Virus record (IMG/VR): IMGVR_UViG_3300048928_000639
Coordinates: 1 to 64,000 of that record
Length of the DNA: 64,000 bases
DNA from: a virus
Strand: one strand, 5' to 3'
The position numbers and the translations under genes were made by a program. The notes below the pieces were generated by a model. The model made no database searches, was not told the origin of the DNA, and worked only from the letters and a program-made list of their open reading frames with translations. Shown here piece by piece: positions 25,382-33,606 of this stretch. How positions within the stretch are numbered: position 1 is the stretch's first letter; every line of letters begins with the position of its first letter.

Positions 25382-26152
25382 TCAGTCGATGACTTTGAAA
25401 CCCTCTTTGATCTTTGCGGCTCGCGTGTAGACGTCGAGCGCATCGAACTCGGAACGGGTCAGAGTCTTTCCACCGGCATCCCGCCGCTGGCCTTTCGGGT
25501 CCGAACCGGACCCGCCGCCCGCACCTTCGAAAAGGCTCGGGAATTCCTTGATGGTGTCCTTGACCAGGTCATCGAAGGTCGCAAGACCGCCGGGACCGCT
25601 GCCGACCATCGGCGTGACGCCGTCGGCTTCCATGATCGAAGAATTGGCGCGACCGTTGTCGTCAAATTCGATCTTGACGCGGTCGCCGATGAGGCGCGGC
25701 AGCGCGGCCATACCCTCGGCGGAAGCCTTCGCCTTGGTCAGCGCCGTGGCGAGACTCGTGTTGACGATTGCGGACTTGGCGATGCTCAGTGCGGATGCTT
25801 CGCGTTTGGCGGCGGCGCCGACAGCTTCGTCGCGCTCCTTCTTGGCGTTGCCGAGATGTGTCGCAAGCACTTCGTCGAACTTGCCGGCCTTCTTGAGCGC
25901 GTCCTCCGCCTTGACACGTTCGGCTTCCAGGCGCTGCTCGATTTCGTCCGGCGACACGCCGAGACGTTCCCAAGCTGCGACCTTGTCCTTCGCGGCCTTG
26001 TTCAGGCTGCGTTCGGAGGCGAGGGCAGTCTTGAGACCGGCAACATCGGGCACTTCGAAGTCGAGGACGAACTTGCCGTCCTTCTCGACGTAAGCGCCGC
26101 GGGCGGCTTCGGGAACGGAATCGAGGGTGTCGACAGTCTGGGCCAAGGCCAT
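25382..26152 (-). CDS. Scaffolding protein
   Basis: 256 aa, highly charged and helical (ASERSLNKAAKDKVAAWERL; RLEAERVKAEDALKKAGKFD; HLGNAKKERDEAVGAAAKRE), with a Gly/Ser linker and a basic C-terminal helix (DVYTRAAKIKEGFKVID). That composition and its place immediately before the coat gene define a scaffold. It is expected to leave or be removed during maturation. Confidence 0.8.
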   Translation of the reverse strand: MALAQTVDTLDSVPEAARGAYVEKDGKFVLDFEVPDVAGLKTALASERSLNKAAKDKVAAWERLGVSPDEIEQRLEAERVKAEDALKKAGKFDEVLATHLGNAKKERDEAVGAAAKREASALSIAKSAIVNTSLATALTKAKASAEGMAALPRLIGDRVKIEFDDNGRANSSIMEADGVTPMVGSGPGGLATFDDLVKDTIKEFPSLFEGAGGGSGSDPKGQRRDAGGKTLTRSEFDALDVYTRAAKIKEGFKVID

Positions 26153-26209
26153 TGCAGAATCTCTCTGGTGGGGTGGTGGCCAAGATCCCCTTGGCCGTGG
26201 GTTGGTTGG

Positions 26210-27328
26210 TTACTTGCGCTCGGCTTTCGCGCGCAATTGTTCTGTGGTCAGCGGTCGGCCGTTCTGGTCGAGCAGATCGCGGAAACCGATCTTGCCGTCG
26301 CGCCAGAGTTGCGCCTTGCCGACGCCGAGGACGGTGTCTTGTCGCTGTTCCGATTGTTTCTTCAGCCACTGCTCAAACGATTGCTGCGCGGGGACTTGAC
26401 CATCCATCGAAGCCCGCGTCGTGTGCGGGATTTCTTCCATGTCAATGCCGAGGTCTTTCCAGCTTTTCAGTATTGGAATACTGGTCGATCGGCAGCCACG
26501 GTGCAGTTTGCCTGGACCTTCCAACCACGCCGGCCCGCCGTCCTTCGGCTTGTGCGCGTCGTCGTTGCTGTAATGGTGCCCGTCGCGCGTGATGCACCAA
26601 AGCGACGTGCGCGTGTCCAGGGTCGCATGCCATTGCAGCGAGACAATCAGGTCGTCGTTCTCGGCGTACATCGCCTCGCGGCCGACGTTTGCAGCGGTCT
26701 GCACCGACGAGCGCACCAGGCTTTCCGCCGAACGCCGCGAGATATCCGTGATGCCGGGTTGGGTCGCCGTGCCGCGGACGCGCTCAATCAGTTTCGAATT
26801 CGGTTCGCCCATCGCGACACCGGTTCGCATCTGGTCGGCGAATGCATTGGCCAGTCCGCCGGCCTGCCGCGACCACCACTCCTTGGTTGGCGCCTTGTCG
26901 ATCAACACGTCGCTCAAGAGGTTGGTTAGCGCGGCGCGGGTCAGACCCGATTCGGAAAAGGTCGCATGCACCGAAGCGTTGATCGCGTTGCCGGTCCAGG
27001 TTGCCTCGGCGTCGATGATCTCGCGAATCTCGCGACCCATCAGCGTCGACACGTCGCGGTATGTGCCGCGGATCGTGTCTTGAACTTCCTTCAGCAGCGC
27101 GGAGAGCCGCTTGCGTTGTGCTGCGATCTGTCCGACACCGGTTGGGTCGATCTTGGCGACAGCGGCGATCAGTTCCTTTTCCAGTTCGGCGAGGAACACG
27201 AGAACCTTGTCACGGGTACCGGCCTCCAGCCGCAACAAATCGATTGCCCGCTCCATGTACAAGTCGACTATCGCTTCGTTGCTGGTCAGGCTAGTCGGTT
27301 GCGGATCGACCTTGGTGGGGAGCGTCAC
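26210..27328 (-). CDS. Head morphogenesis protein (SPP1 gp7 / Mu gpF-like)
   Basis: 372 aa, GTG start overlapping the portal stop. Helical N-terminus; the conserved C-terminal fold shows ESLVRSSVQTAANVGREAMY, ATLDTRTSLWCITRDGHHYS and LHRGCRSTSIPIL, the RT-S..C...DG ... H..CR family signature. Minor head protein associated with the portal. Confidence 0.88.
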   Translation of the reverse strand: MTLPTKVDPQPTSLTSNEAIVDLYMERAIDLLRLEAGTRDKVLVFLAELEKELIAAVAKIDPTGVGQIAAQRKRLSALLKEVQDTIRGTYRDVSTLMGREIREIIDAEATWTGNAINASVHATFSESGLTRAALTNLLSDVLIDKAPTKEWWSRQAGGLANAFADQMRTGVAMGEPNSKLIERVRGTATQPGITDISRRSAESLVRSSVQTAANVGREAMYAENDDLIVSLQWHATLDTRTSLWCITRDGHHYSNDDAHKPKDGGPAWLEGPGKLHRGCRSTSIPILKSWKDLGIDMEEIPHTTRASMDGQVPAQQSFEQWLKKQSEQRQDTVLGVGKAQLWRDGKIGFRDLLDQNGRPLTTEQLRAKAERK

Positions 27329-28725
27329 GCGTCAGGTCCGAGTGGCATCGGCGGACCATTGAGCACCACGCTATCCGCCTTGATGCGGTCCAACGTAACT
27401 TCGACGTCCGTGGTCTCAGGCAACACGCCGCGGCGGATAAGCGCCTCGATGTAAGTCTGATTGTCGATCTTGCCGGCAATGACGGCCTGCGTGAGCGGGG
27501 CCAGATCGCCGCGCATGGCAGAGACCCCAAAGTCAGTATTGACCTCGACCTCGCCACCGGCGTCCTCACCAAGCCCCTGGTACTCTGCCATATAGCCCAG
27601 TGACTGCTCCAGCGCATCGCCGAGCGATCGGGCCATCATGGCGAGCGGAGAATTCTCTTTGTCGTTGTCGCGTATTTCACCAGTCGCCGACTGACCGCCG
27701 GGGCCGTCAATCAGAAGCTGCAGGCCGACCGCAGCCATCTGGCGTTCGAGATTGTCCAGATCCTTGTCGCCCGAACTGATGGCGGCACCGCTGTGTTCGA
27801 CGTAACCGAGTTTGGCATTCACGTCCGAATTTCGGATCGCGCTACCCGCTCCGATGACGATCTTATCGTCAGCGCCGCAGCCCGCATAGAACAGGATCGG
27901 CACCCGCGCGACATGGAGGATATTGCGCTGGTCGGACTGCGACTGCCAGTGTGCGGCGTTGATTTCCGCCAGCTTCTCCAGTGGCGGCTCGAACGTCATG
28001 AACCCGGTGCGGTTGATATAGAACGGCACCAGTGTGATTTTGGGCAGGCGAGATGTGCCAGCATCGAACAACTGCCACTCGCCCTTGGCATCCTTGCGCC
28101 ACGTTTCCCACGCGCCGGGGGTGATCACCTTGATCTGTTCGACTTCCGACTCGTTGAAGTCGCCGTCTGGAACGGTGATGCACTCCTTGACGCGGATCTG
28201 CGTCAGGGTTTCGGCGCCGTCAATCATCGTCGATTTCCAGCCCAGCAAATTTTCGAGCGGGATGTAAACGAGAAAAGGACGAAGGCCTGCGTTCTTCTCG
28301 TCAGCGATCGTGGCGGGGGCGCCGTCCTCGCGCACGACAGACGGCGGCAGGTCCACCAGGATGTAGCCGCCGCCGGTGACCATGCCGTCGAGAAACACGT
28401 CGCGGGCGAACACATTGAGATGCCGACCGGTCAAGTCGATATCCTCGGCGAAATCCACCAGTTCCGGCGGCACATCGTCCTTGAGAACGACCGGCTTGGT
28501 GAACACCTTGCCGGTCATGTCGCCGACGGTCTTGGCGAACGCGTTGAACAGCGTGGAACGCCGCAGACGCGCCTGATAGGCGTCGTCCGACTCGGCGTAC
28601 TCTTTCGGCAGGTACTTCTCGCCGGCCTTGCGCATCGCCCGCGTGCCGCCCATGAGCGTGCGCGGCAACTCGGCGCAGTCAATCATGTGCTGCTGCGATT
28701 TGATTACCGTGGAGACATCAGCCAT
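27325..28725 (-). CDS. Portal protein (DUF4055 family)
   Basis: 466 aa. MIDCAELPRTLMGGTRAMRK, KYLPKEYAESDDAYQARLRR, NAFAKTVGDMTGKVFTKPVV and DGMVTGGGYILVDLPPS are hallmark stretches of DUF4055 portals. The C-terminal tunnel-loop/crown region includes ESAVAVG-like helices (LAMMARSLGDALEQSLGYMA). Dodecameric ring at the capsid vertex through which DNA is packaged. Confidence 0.9.
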   Translation of the reverse strand: MADVSTVIKSQQHMIDCAELPRTLMGGTRAMRKAGEKYLPKEYAESDDAYQARLRRSTLFNAFAKTVGDMTGKVFTKPVVLKDDVPPELVDFAEDIDLTGRHLNVFARDVFLDGMVTGGGYILVDLPPSVVREDGAPATIADEKNAGLRPFLVYIPLENLLGWKSTMIDGAETLTQIRVKECITVPDGDFNESEVEQIKVITPGAWETWRKDAKGEWQLFDAGTSRLPKITLVPFYINRTGFMTFEPPLEKLAEINAAHWQSQSDQRNILHVARVPILFYAGCGADDKIVIGAGSAIRNSDVNAKLGYVEHSGAAISSGDKDLDNLERQMAAVGLQLLIDGPGGQSATGEIRDNDKENSPLAMMARSLGDALEQSLGYMAEYQGLGEDAGGEVEVNTDFGVSAMRGDLAPLTQAVIAGKIDNQTYIEALIRRGVLPETTDVEVTLDRIKADSVVLNGPPMPLGPDA

Positions 28726-29981
28726 TAAATGCGAAGCTCCTGGCTGGACGTCGTGCGAGCGCGGCGGACTGATTCGATTTTGTAGCGAATTCCATCGATG
28801 CAGTGATTGTTCTTGTCTTCAAGCTCACTCGTGATAAGGCCCGTTTTCTTGTCGACCTTGTACGAATAGAGCTTGAGTTCATCGATGGTGTGGAAGCAGT
28901 CCGGATGCACAACGATGTCGTATGACTGCAGGAACGTGACGCCTTCTTCGACCGAACCGGGTCCCTTGATGGCCGCGGTCATCTGCGGAAAGCCGTTCCG
29001 CTTCATGTAGCTGATGGTCTCGGGTCGCGCGCTGTCCGCTACAAACGGAACTGTCTGCGCAAGCGATCTCCAGCTGGGATCGCGAGCCTTCGCCTCTGAC
29101 CAATCGGGGTCGAGCTTCTTAAACAGCGCCGGCGTGCGATCGATCTCACAGCCGATCTGCCAAACTTCTCGCCAGATATAGAGCGTTCGCCCGCGAATAA
29201 AGCCGAGCGTGGCCACCGTCGGATCAACCGAGAAGCCCCAGTCGCCGCCGCCAAGGATGACGTCACCGGGCTGACGCTCAAACCGTTCCACTTTCCAGTT
29301 GCGAAAGACCTGCGCCTCGGAATTCTGCCGATAGCCACCGCGCCACACCCAGTTATATTTGTCGGCGTCGCGGAGCTTGTCGCGCTCCATGTCCCGGCGC
29401 AGATCCTCGGGAAACCAGGGGTTGTCCTCGAAATTGACCGTGACCAGTGCGAAATCGGGATCGTTCGCCGCGATGTTGTCGTTGAAGAACTTGTCGACCG
29501 GGTCCGTTGCGAATTCGGGGTTCCAAGAGAACCACTGTTCGGTGCCTGGTGTGCGGAAAGTGGGGATGGCCAGATCAAGCGAACGTTGGGTGAGCGTCTG
29601 CGACTCTTCGTACCAAACCCGGTTAAAGCCCTCTAGCGACTTGATGCTAGCGGCCGTGTGGTTCTGCAGCCCACGAAACACGAACAGCGAATCGTTCGGG
29701 CCGGTGATCTCGCGTTCCGTGATCTTGAAATGCCCACGGACATCGTGCTTGTTGATCTTGTCCTCAAGCAATTGCTTGACTGAGTCCTTGATCGAATTCT
29801 GTACTTCGCGGACGCAGGCGCCGCGCACATGGCCACGAAAACAATCCCGAACAAATCGCTCGGCGAAATAGTGGCTCTTGGCACCGCCGCGCCCGCCTTT
29901 AGCGCCCTTGAATCGCCGTGGGGCCGTAAGTGGGACGAACGCGCGGGGCGTCGAAAGCCGGAATGCTGTATCTGCGATCAT
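28725..29981 (-). CDS. terL: Terminase large subunit
   Basis: 418 aa. ATPase motif KGAKGGRGGAKSHYFAERF (Walker A), Walker B FNRVWYEESQTL, adenine/coupling segment FRTPGTEQWFSWNPE. The nuclease domain has GGGDWGFSVDPT and ADSARPETISYMKRNGF (RuvC-like Asp residues), ending with NNHCIDGIRYKIES. XtmB/terminase_3-type packaging motor. Overlaps terS-like and portal genes. Confidence 0.93.
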   Translation of the reverse strand: MIADTAFRLSTPRAFVPLTAPRRFKGAKGGRGGAKSHYFAERFVRDCFRGHVRGACVREVQNSIKDSVKQLLEDKINKHDVRGHFKITEREITGPNDSLFVFRGLQNHTAASIKSLEGFNRVWYEESQTLTQRSLDLAIPTFRTPGTEQWFSWNPEFATDPVDKFFNDNIAANDPDFALVTVNFEDNPWFPEDLRRDMERDKLRDADKYNWVWRGGYRQNSEAQVFRNWKVERFERQPGDVILGGGDWGFSVDPTVATLGFIRGRTLYIWREVWQIGCEIDRTPALFKKLDPDWSEAKARDPSWRSLAQTVPFVADSARPETISYMKRNGFPQMTAAIKGPGSVEEGVTFLQSYDIVVHPDCFHTIDELKLYSYKVDKKTGLITSELEDKNNHCIDGIRYKIESVRRARTTSSQELRI

Positions 29982-30409
29982 GAGGCGACCGGTGCAGCGG
30001 GGTCGATGATCGTTTCAATGATCTCGGTTATCTCGCGGGGTTTGTCCGAACCGGGTTTGGTGCTCACCGCACCCTTCGGCGCATAGGCCCCCGCCATCTC
30101 CTTGGCGATCTGCTCCAGGTACTGCGCGCACGGCGCGCCGCGGTCCCGCTCCTTGACGTACATACGGTTCAGTTCGGCGACGCGCACTTCCAGCTTGGCG
30201 GTCGGCGCGTCCAGGAACTTGGCCAGTTCAGCGTCAGCGTAGGCGATCCAATCCGGCGGTAGCTTGTCGCGCTCGCAACCCGCCACGTCGTCCAAGGTGA
30301 TCTTCTCGCCGTTAAACCGGCGCGGGAAGGCGGCGACGATGGCATCAGGGGTGATGAAGGTGGCGCGCTGGCTGACAATGAATGCGTACTGGTCGCGGGT
30401 CAGAGCCAT
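29978..30409 (-). CDS. Putative terminase small subunit
   Basis: 143 aa from the ATG at 30409 (MALTRDQYAFIVSQRATFIT). An N-terminal HTH-like helix pair (TPDAIVAAFPRRFNGEKITL) and a central coiled stretch (AKLEVRVAELNRMYVKERDR) precede YLEQIAKEMAGAYAPKGAV. Position directly before terL and size fit a DNA-recognising small terminase. The ORF extends upstream but without start support. Confidence 0.65.
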   Translation of the reverse strand: MALTRDQYAFIVSQRATFITPDAIVAAFPRRFNGEKITLDDVAGCERDKLPPDWIAYADAELAKFLDAPTAKLEVRVAELNRMYVKERDRGAPCAQYLEQIAKEMAGAYAPKGAVSTKPGSDKPREITEIIETIIDPAAPVAS

Positions 30410-30814
30410 GGACAACGCTACAAGGCATCCCGCCCTGTCCTTCCTCCGCCCGCCAGCAGCCTGCGGCGGCAATCGTAACGCGGCGCGACGCCCCGCAGGC
30501 TCGTTCGCAATAGTTCCCCTTTCGACCTCGTCCGCTGCACGCGTGACTCAAACGGTCGTCGGCGACTTACCACGGGGATCCCCGCCGATTGGCTGTACGT
30601 TTATGCTCCGCCGAGACCGCGACTCGGGATGGCATGCCATCCCGAATTGGAAAAACACTCTCGAACGCCGCCGGACGCTGCGGACGCGGCACCCTGAAAT
30701 ACGATTTGGCGGTGGGCCGTCTTGGTGCGGCGGCGCACGGGAGTGCTCAAAGGAAAAGGCCGCACCGGAGTGCAGCCCTTTGGGTCATTTTGACGGGATT
30801 CCACGAGTGACATG
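30410..30814. other. Long non-coding leader before terminase genes, candidate packaging region
   Basis: About 400 bp between promoter cassette P6 and terS with no convincing gene on either strand. It contains a 22-bp perfect palindrome (30624-30645) and a 12-bp one, CGGGGATCCCCG (30573-30584). Non-coding sequence beside terS is where pac or cos sites often lie. Confidence 0.45.
30624..30645. repeat. 22-bp perfect palindrome upstream of terS
   Basis: Arms TCGGGATGGCA and TGCCATCCCGA with no spacer, centred on GCATGC. Could be a terminase or regulator binding site or a hairpin in the leader RNA. Confidence 0.6.
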
Positions 30815-30866
30815 TTTTTATCATACGGCTACCCGCTTGTCAACTGATCGTGAGAGACAAGATTAA
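30815..30866 (-). promoter_or_regulatory. Promoter-operator cassette P6 (variant)
   Basis: Palindrome 30844-30866 with TTGTCT instead of TTGACT (GANTC lost, GAGAC). Downstream -35 TTGACA (30838-30843 on the plus strand), 17 bp, TAAAAA (30815-30820). Heads the terminase-head-neck unit. Confidence 0.65.
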
Positions 30867-31243
30867 TTAGCGGGGTTACGCATCTCCAGGCCGTACCGGA
30901 TGCCCTCGCGGATCGTTTCGACCTTGTCGAGATCGATCTGCTTCAGCCCCGATGCGCGCTGATCGGCGACCCAGAGACCGACAAGGAATTCTTCGTCGAA
31001 TTCGCTGGTGTCCACGGGCTCCACCAACGCCGCCACGTTGTAGGAATCGTCGAGCCACTTCGCGGGCGCCGGCATGAACGGGCATTCGCCATCGGCGCCA
31101 GAGGCAGTGTGCAGCGCCAGAATCAGGCCATTGGCGTAGCCGTGGAGATACGGATTGGCGTTGAAATTGCCGGGCGACTTGGACACGTCAACCATGTTCT
31201 GGAGATCGGTGACGACTTTGGCGAGGCGTTCTTTCGGGGTCAT
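30863..31243 (-). CDS. Conserved phage hypothetical protein (126 aa)
   Basis: MTPKERLAKVVTDLQNMVDV, SKSPGNFNANPYLHGYANGL and AKWLDDSYN form a pattern I recognise from many phage genomes (PKERL..V..DLQ..VDVSK.PGN.N..PY.HG.ANGLILA) without a known function. The ATG at 31243 overlaps the upstream stop; the stop codon lies in the P6 palindrome. Confidence 0.65.
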   Translation of the reverse strand: MTPKERLAKVVTDLQNMVDVSKSPGNFNANPYLHGYANGLILALHTASGADGECPFMPAPAKWLDDSYNVAALVEPVDTSEFDEEFLVGLWVADQRASGLKQIDLDKVETIREGIRYGLEMRNPAN

Positions 31244-31812
31244 ATCGTCTGTTCCTTCTTGAGGTCGGTTATGGACTTGGTCGGGTCGAATGTCCACGCA
31301 TGGGCGCCGCGAGGCACCGAGCCGCGCAGCATGGCGAAGTGGCGGATGCCCGCCACGAAGTGGATCTTGGCGGTGCCGGCGCGCCAGTGGCCGCTGGCGT
31401 CCAGTTCCGACAGCGGCGTCTCGGCGAACAGGACCGCCTTGACGATGCGCAGCGGGATGGTGTCGCAGAGGTCCGCGCGCCACGACTGGTACGCCTTGAC
31501 CAGGTCGGAGGCGTGGGCCGCGATGTAGTCGGCGGTGTCGGGTCGGCGCGGACCGGTCGGCATGTCCGGTTCGGAGTCGCGCTGCACTGGCGTACCCATG
31601 GAGAAGTGATAGGCGGCGAGCAGGTCATCCGCCGCAGTCTCCTCGTAGACGTTCAGGGTGCCGGACCGCTTGATCTTGGCGTAGGGCGGCTCGCGCATGC
31701 GGCTTGGGGCGGGGCGGCCATTGGCACGCACTTCGGCGGCCCATTTCTGATAGGCGCGCTTCTGCTTGCGCTCCTGCTTGGTCTTTTCGGCGGCGAGGCG
31801 GGGGTTATACAA
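31240..31812 (-). CDS. Hypothetical phage protein (190 aa)
   Basis: Best start is TTG at 31812 with GAGGTG 7-8 nt upstream; a longer frame to 31983 runs inside the neighbour. Basic N-terminus (RLAAEKTKQERKQKRAYQKW), then KRSGTLNVYEETAADDLLAA, CDTIPLRIVKAVLFAETPLS and AHAWTFDPTKSITDLKKEQ. No known domain. Confidence 0.55.
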   Translation of the reverse strand: MYNPRLAAEKTKQERKQKRAYQKWAAEVRANGRPAPSRMREPPYAKIKRSGTLNVYEETAADDLLAAYHFSMGTPVQRDSEPDMPTGPRRPDTADYIAAHASDLVKAYQSWRADLCDTIPLRIVKAVLFAETPLSELDASGHWRAGTAKIHFVAGIRHFAMLRGSVPRGAHAWTFDPTKSITDLKKEQTI

Positions 31813-32068
31813 GGGGCACCTCGCCGTTAGCCACGCGCGCGAACGCATCGCCGCGTGCAATTGACTTAACACGGCTTGACCAGTGCGGACGGTCGCGCGG
31901 AACATTGCGGAACGCCTGTCGCTCGGCGTCGTCCCAGTTGCGGGCTTGAACGACCACCACGACATCGCGACTCGGATGGTCAAGGCTGCTGTCCTTGAGG
32001 TACGGGTGACGACCGCTCAGATGCATCGTTACGCTGAATGGATATCGCTTGCGCTGGAACAGGCTCAC
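31805..32068 (-). CDS. Hypothetical protein (87 aa)
   Basis: GTG at 32068 overlaps the upstream stop (GTGA). Contains KRYPFSVTMHLSGRHPYLKD and VVVVVQARNWDDAERQAFRN, a beta strand-helix pattern with the shape of small phage proteins that resemble DUF-type ferredoxin-like folds. Function unknown. Confidence 0.55.
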   Translation of the reverse strand: MSLFQRKRYPFSVTMHLSGRHPYLKDSSLDHPSRDVVVVVQARNWDDAERQAFRNVPRDRPHWSSRVKSIARGDAFARVANGEVPLV

Positions 32069-32388
32069 TCGCCACCGCCTTGCCTAAGCGCATCCACCAC
32101 CGCACCGACAATCGTCCCCGGCACGCCCGACGAATCGCGCGTCAGGGTCTTGGCGATCGTCTCCATCGGAGTGCCGTATTGCAGCGCCAGGGACAGCAAC
32201 ACCGCACCGTCTCGGGCGATGCTCTCGACCTGTTCACCGCTTTTGCCGCCATTGATGAACACTTCACCTATGCGACCGTCCGGATAGTAGCCGGCGGTGA
32301 TCGTGTGGTTGCGATTGAACCCGCCGAACTCGACGTCGAACGTCTCGCAGTAACGGCGGTTGGGTAGGGCTTCGCGGCGGGAGGTCAT
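32065..32388 (-). CDS. TSCPD domain protein
   Basis: 107 aa from the ATG at 32388 (ATGA overlap). The core FDVEFGGFNRNHTITAGYYP, GRIGEVFINGGKSGEQVES, LLSLALQYGTPMETIAKTL and PGTIVGAVVDAL follows the TSCPD domain found at the C-terminus of vitamin-B12-dependent ribonucleotide reductase and as a standalone phage protein. A regulatory role near nucleotide reduction is possible, but no reductase gene is visible in the window. Confidence 0.7.
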   Translation of the reverse strand: MTSRREALPNRRYCETFDVEFGGFNRNHTITAGYYPDGRIGEVFINGGKSGEQVESIARDGAVLLSLALQYGTPMETIAKTLTRDSSGVPGTIVGAVVDALRQGGGE

Positions 32389-32765
32389 GGCGACACCGGC
32401 GGCGTGGGCAGAGGCATCCAGTGCGATGCATGGTGCACCCGGCACTTTTCGCCGTTCTGCCATTCACCAAGGTTGTATCGGGCGACATCGGCGCACGAAA
32501 ACTTCGTGTTGACGCCTGTGTTTTCCCAAACGAGAACCCACGTACCGTCCTTCGGCGCCGTCTCGATCGGCTGCCATTTCGGGTCTCGACGCATCGCCAG
32601 TGCGTGCCAATCGCGCGCCAGTTTCACAAAGACAAACCCGCCGCAATTGATGCTGATGGCGCCGCTTACGGTGACGTGAACTGAATCGGCATAGGCTGCC
32701 CCAGCACCTTCATCGGGACCACGCCATAGTTCGCGGTCAGTGTTCTGGGCTGCTTGGTCGCTCAT
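32385..32765 (-). CDS. DUF551 domain protein
   Basis: 126 aa. The C-terminal half has WQPIETAPKDGTWVLVWENT ... HHASHWMPLPTPP, the DUF551 pattern (W.PI.TAP.DG..VL.w ... THWMPLP.PP) widespread in phages. The N-terminal half (SVHVTVSGAISINCGGFVFV) is a separate small module. Function unknown. Confidence 0.75.
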   Translation of the reverse strand: MSDQAAQNTDRELWRGPDEGAGAAYADSVHVTVSGAISINCGGFVFVKLARDWHALAMRRDPKWQPIETAPKDGTWVLVWENTGVNTKFSCADVARYNLGEWQNGEKCRVHHASHWMPLPTPPVSP

Positions 32766-32989
32766 GACGCCACCCGCGCGCCCGGCGGCACACCGCCGAC
32801 CATATTGCTCCGAACGCCATACGAGCCGCCGACCGTGCCGGGCAGTTCGTACCGCTCAACCCGCACCTTGGCGTAGCCGCGCTTGACCCAGTAGTCGGTC
32901 AGGTGGCGGCAGAGCGCGTCGGCGCCGCTGCGGGTGGTGAGGTCGGCACCGGCGAGGGGGTGCTTGCGGTCGCGTTTGAATTTGGTCAC
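32762..32989 (-). CDS. Hypothetical protein (75 aa)
   Basis: GTG start at 32989 with GGAG upstream, first gene after cassette P7. Basic N-terminus MTKFKRDRKHPLAGADLTTR, then LCRHLTDYWVKRGYAKVRVE and a Gly-rich C-terminus. No family recognised. Confidence 0.55.
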   Translation of the reverse strand: MTKFKRDRKHPLAGADLTTRSGADALCRHLTDYWVKRGYAKVRVERYELPGTVGGSYGVRSNMVGGVPPGARVAS

Positions 32990-33012
32990 GGGCGCTCCTG
33001 ATTGCTGGAGCG

Positions 33013-33047
33013 ACGGTGCCTTAATTAATCTTGAGAGTCAAGATAAA
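33013..33047 (-). promoter_or_regulatory. Promoter-operator cassette P7
   Basis: Palindrome 33025-33047. Leftwards: TTGACT, 17 bp, CACCGT (33013-33018). GACTC core. Drives genes 32989 to 30863. Confidence 0.65.
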
Positions 33048-33056
33048 AGTGCAGGG

Positions 33057-33347
33057 CTAGTAGGGAGGCGGCGGTACCACCACGGCCCGCTCCGCCCTCA
33101 ACCTATACACGTACTGCGCCGAACAGCCCACCAGCATCGCGACCGTCCCCGCATCATACGCCGCCAGTTCCTGCACGCGCCGGCGCACCTTACTGCTCCG
33201 GGTACGCGGCGCCCTGGAGCGGCCGGGGCGGTGCTGGCGCAGCGCGGCGTAGACCGTGGATAGGCTAGTGGCGAGGTGGGTCGCTATGGCGGCAGGCGTG
33301 TTGCCGGCGTCGTGTAGGGATAGGATTTGGGGCAGGTGGGGTGTCAC
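33057..33347 (-). CDS. Small helix-turn-helix protein with PPPPY C-terminus
   Basis: 96 aa, GTG start overlapping the upstream stop. Two HTH-like units: SLHDAGNTPAAIATHLATSL-STVYAAL and LAAYDAGTVAMLVGCSAQYV, linked by a very basic stretch (RPGRSRAPRTRSSKVRRRV). Likely a DNA-binding regulator. It ends VVVPPPPY, a C-terminal tag shared with three other genes of this strand. Confidence 0.6.
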   Translation of the reverse strand: MTPHLPQILSLHDAGNTPAAIATHLATSLSTVYAALRQHRPGRSRAPRTRSSKVRRRVQELAAYDAGTVAMLVGCSAQYVYRLRAERAVVVPPPPY

Positions 33348-33514
33348 TCCGCCACCGCCTTTCGCTTCACGGGGCGAACCAAGATGTTTTTGCTGTTCAT
33401 CGAACGAGCGATCTTCATGGCTTCTGTCTTGGAGACACCAGTCAGCACAACATCGTCACCTTTCGGGGCGAGGGTGTTGTAAACTTCGTACTTCTGGGTG
33501 CTGCTGCGGGTCAT
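33344..33514 (-). CDS. Small basic protein (56 aa)
   Basis: MTRSSTQKYEVYNTLAPKGD, then a strand-helix-strand (VVLTGVSKTEAMKIARSMNS) and a basic tail. First gene behind cassette P8. GTGA overlap with the next gene. No assigned function. Confidence 0.5.
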   Translation of the reverse strand: MTRSSTQKYEVYNTLAPKGDDVVLTGVSKTEAMKIARSMNSKNILVRPVKRKAVAE

Positions 33515-33547
33515 TTGCGTCGTCCGGTTCGGCGTTTCGATGTACTC

Positions 33548-33582
33548 ACCCTAATGACTGGAATCATGAGAGTCAACATTAA
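33548..33582 (-). promoter_or_regulatory. Promoter-operator cassette P8
   Basis: Palindrome 33560-33582, with the downstream arm degenerate. Leftwards: TTGACT, 17 bp, TAGGGT (33548-33553). GACTC core. Confidence 0.7.
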
Positions 33583-33606
33583 TTCGCAACTGTCGTGCAA
33601 ACTAAT

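Noticed and set aside
25340-26929. A 529-codon plus-strand open frame
   Set aside because: It is antisense to the scaffold and head morphogenesis genes, has no domain pattern and arises from high G+C codon bias on the other strand.
30601-30813. 70-codon frame before terS
   Set aside because: Its ATG would lie essentially on the predicted -10 of P6 and the sequence does not look like protein.
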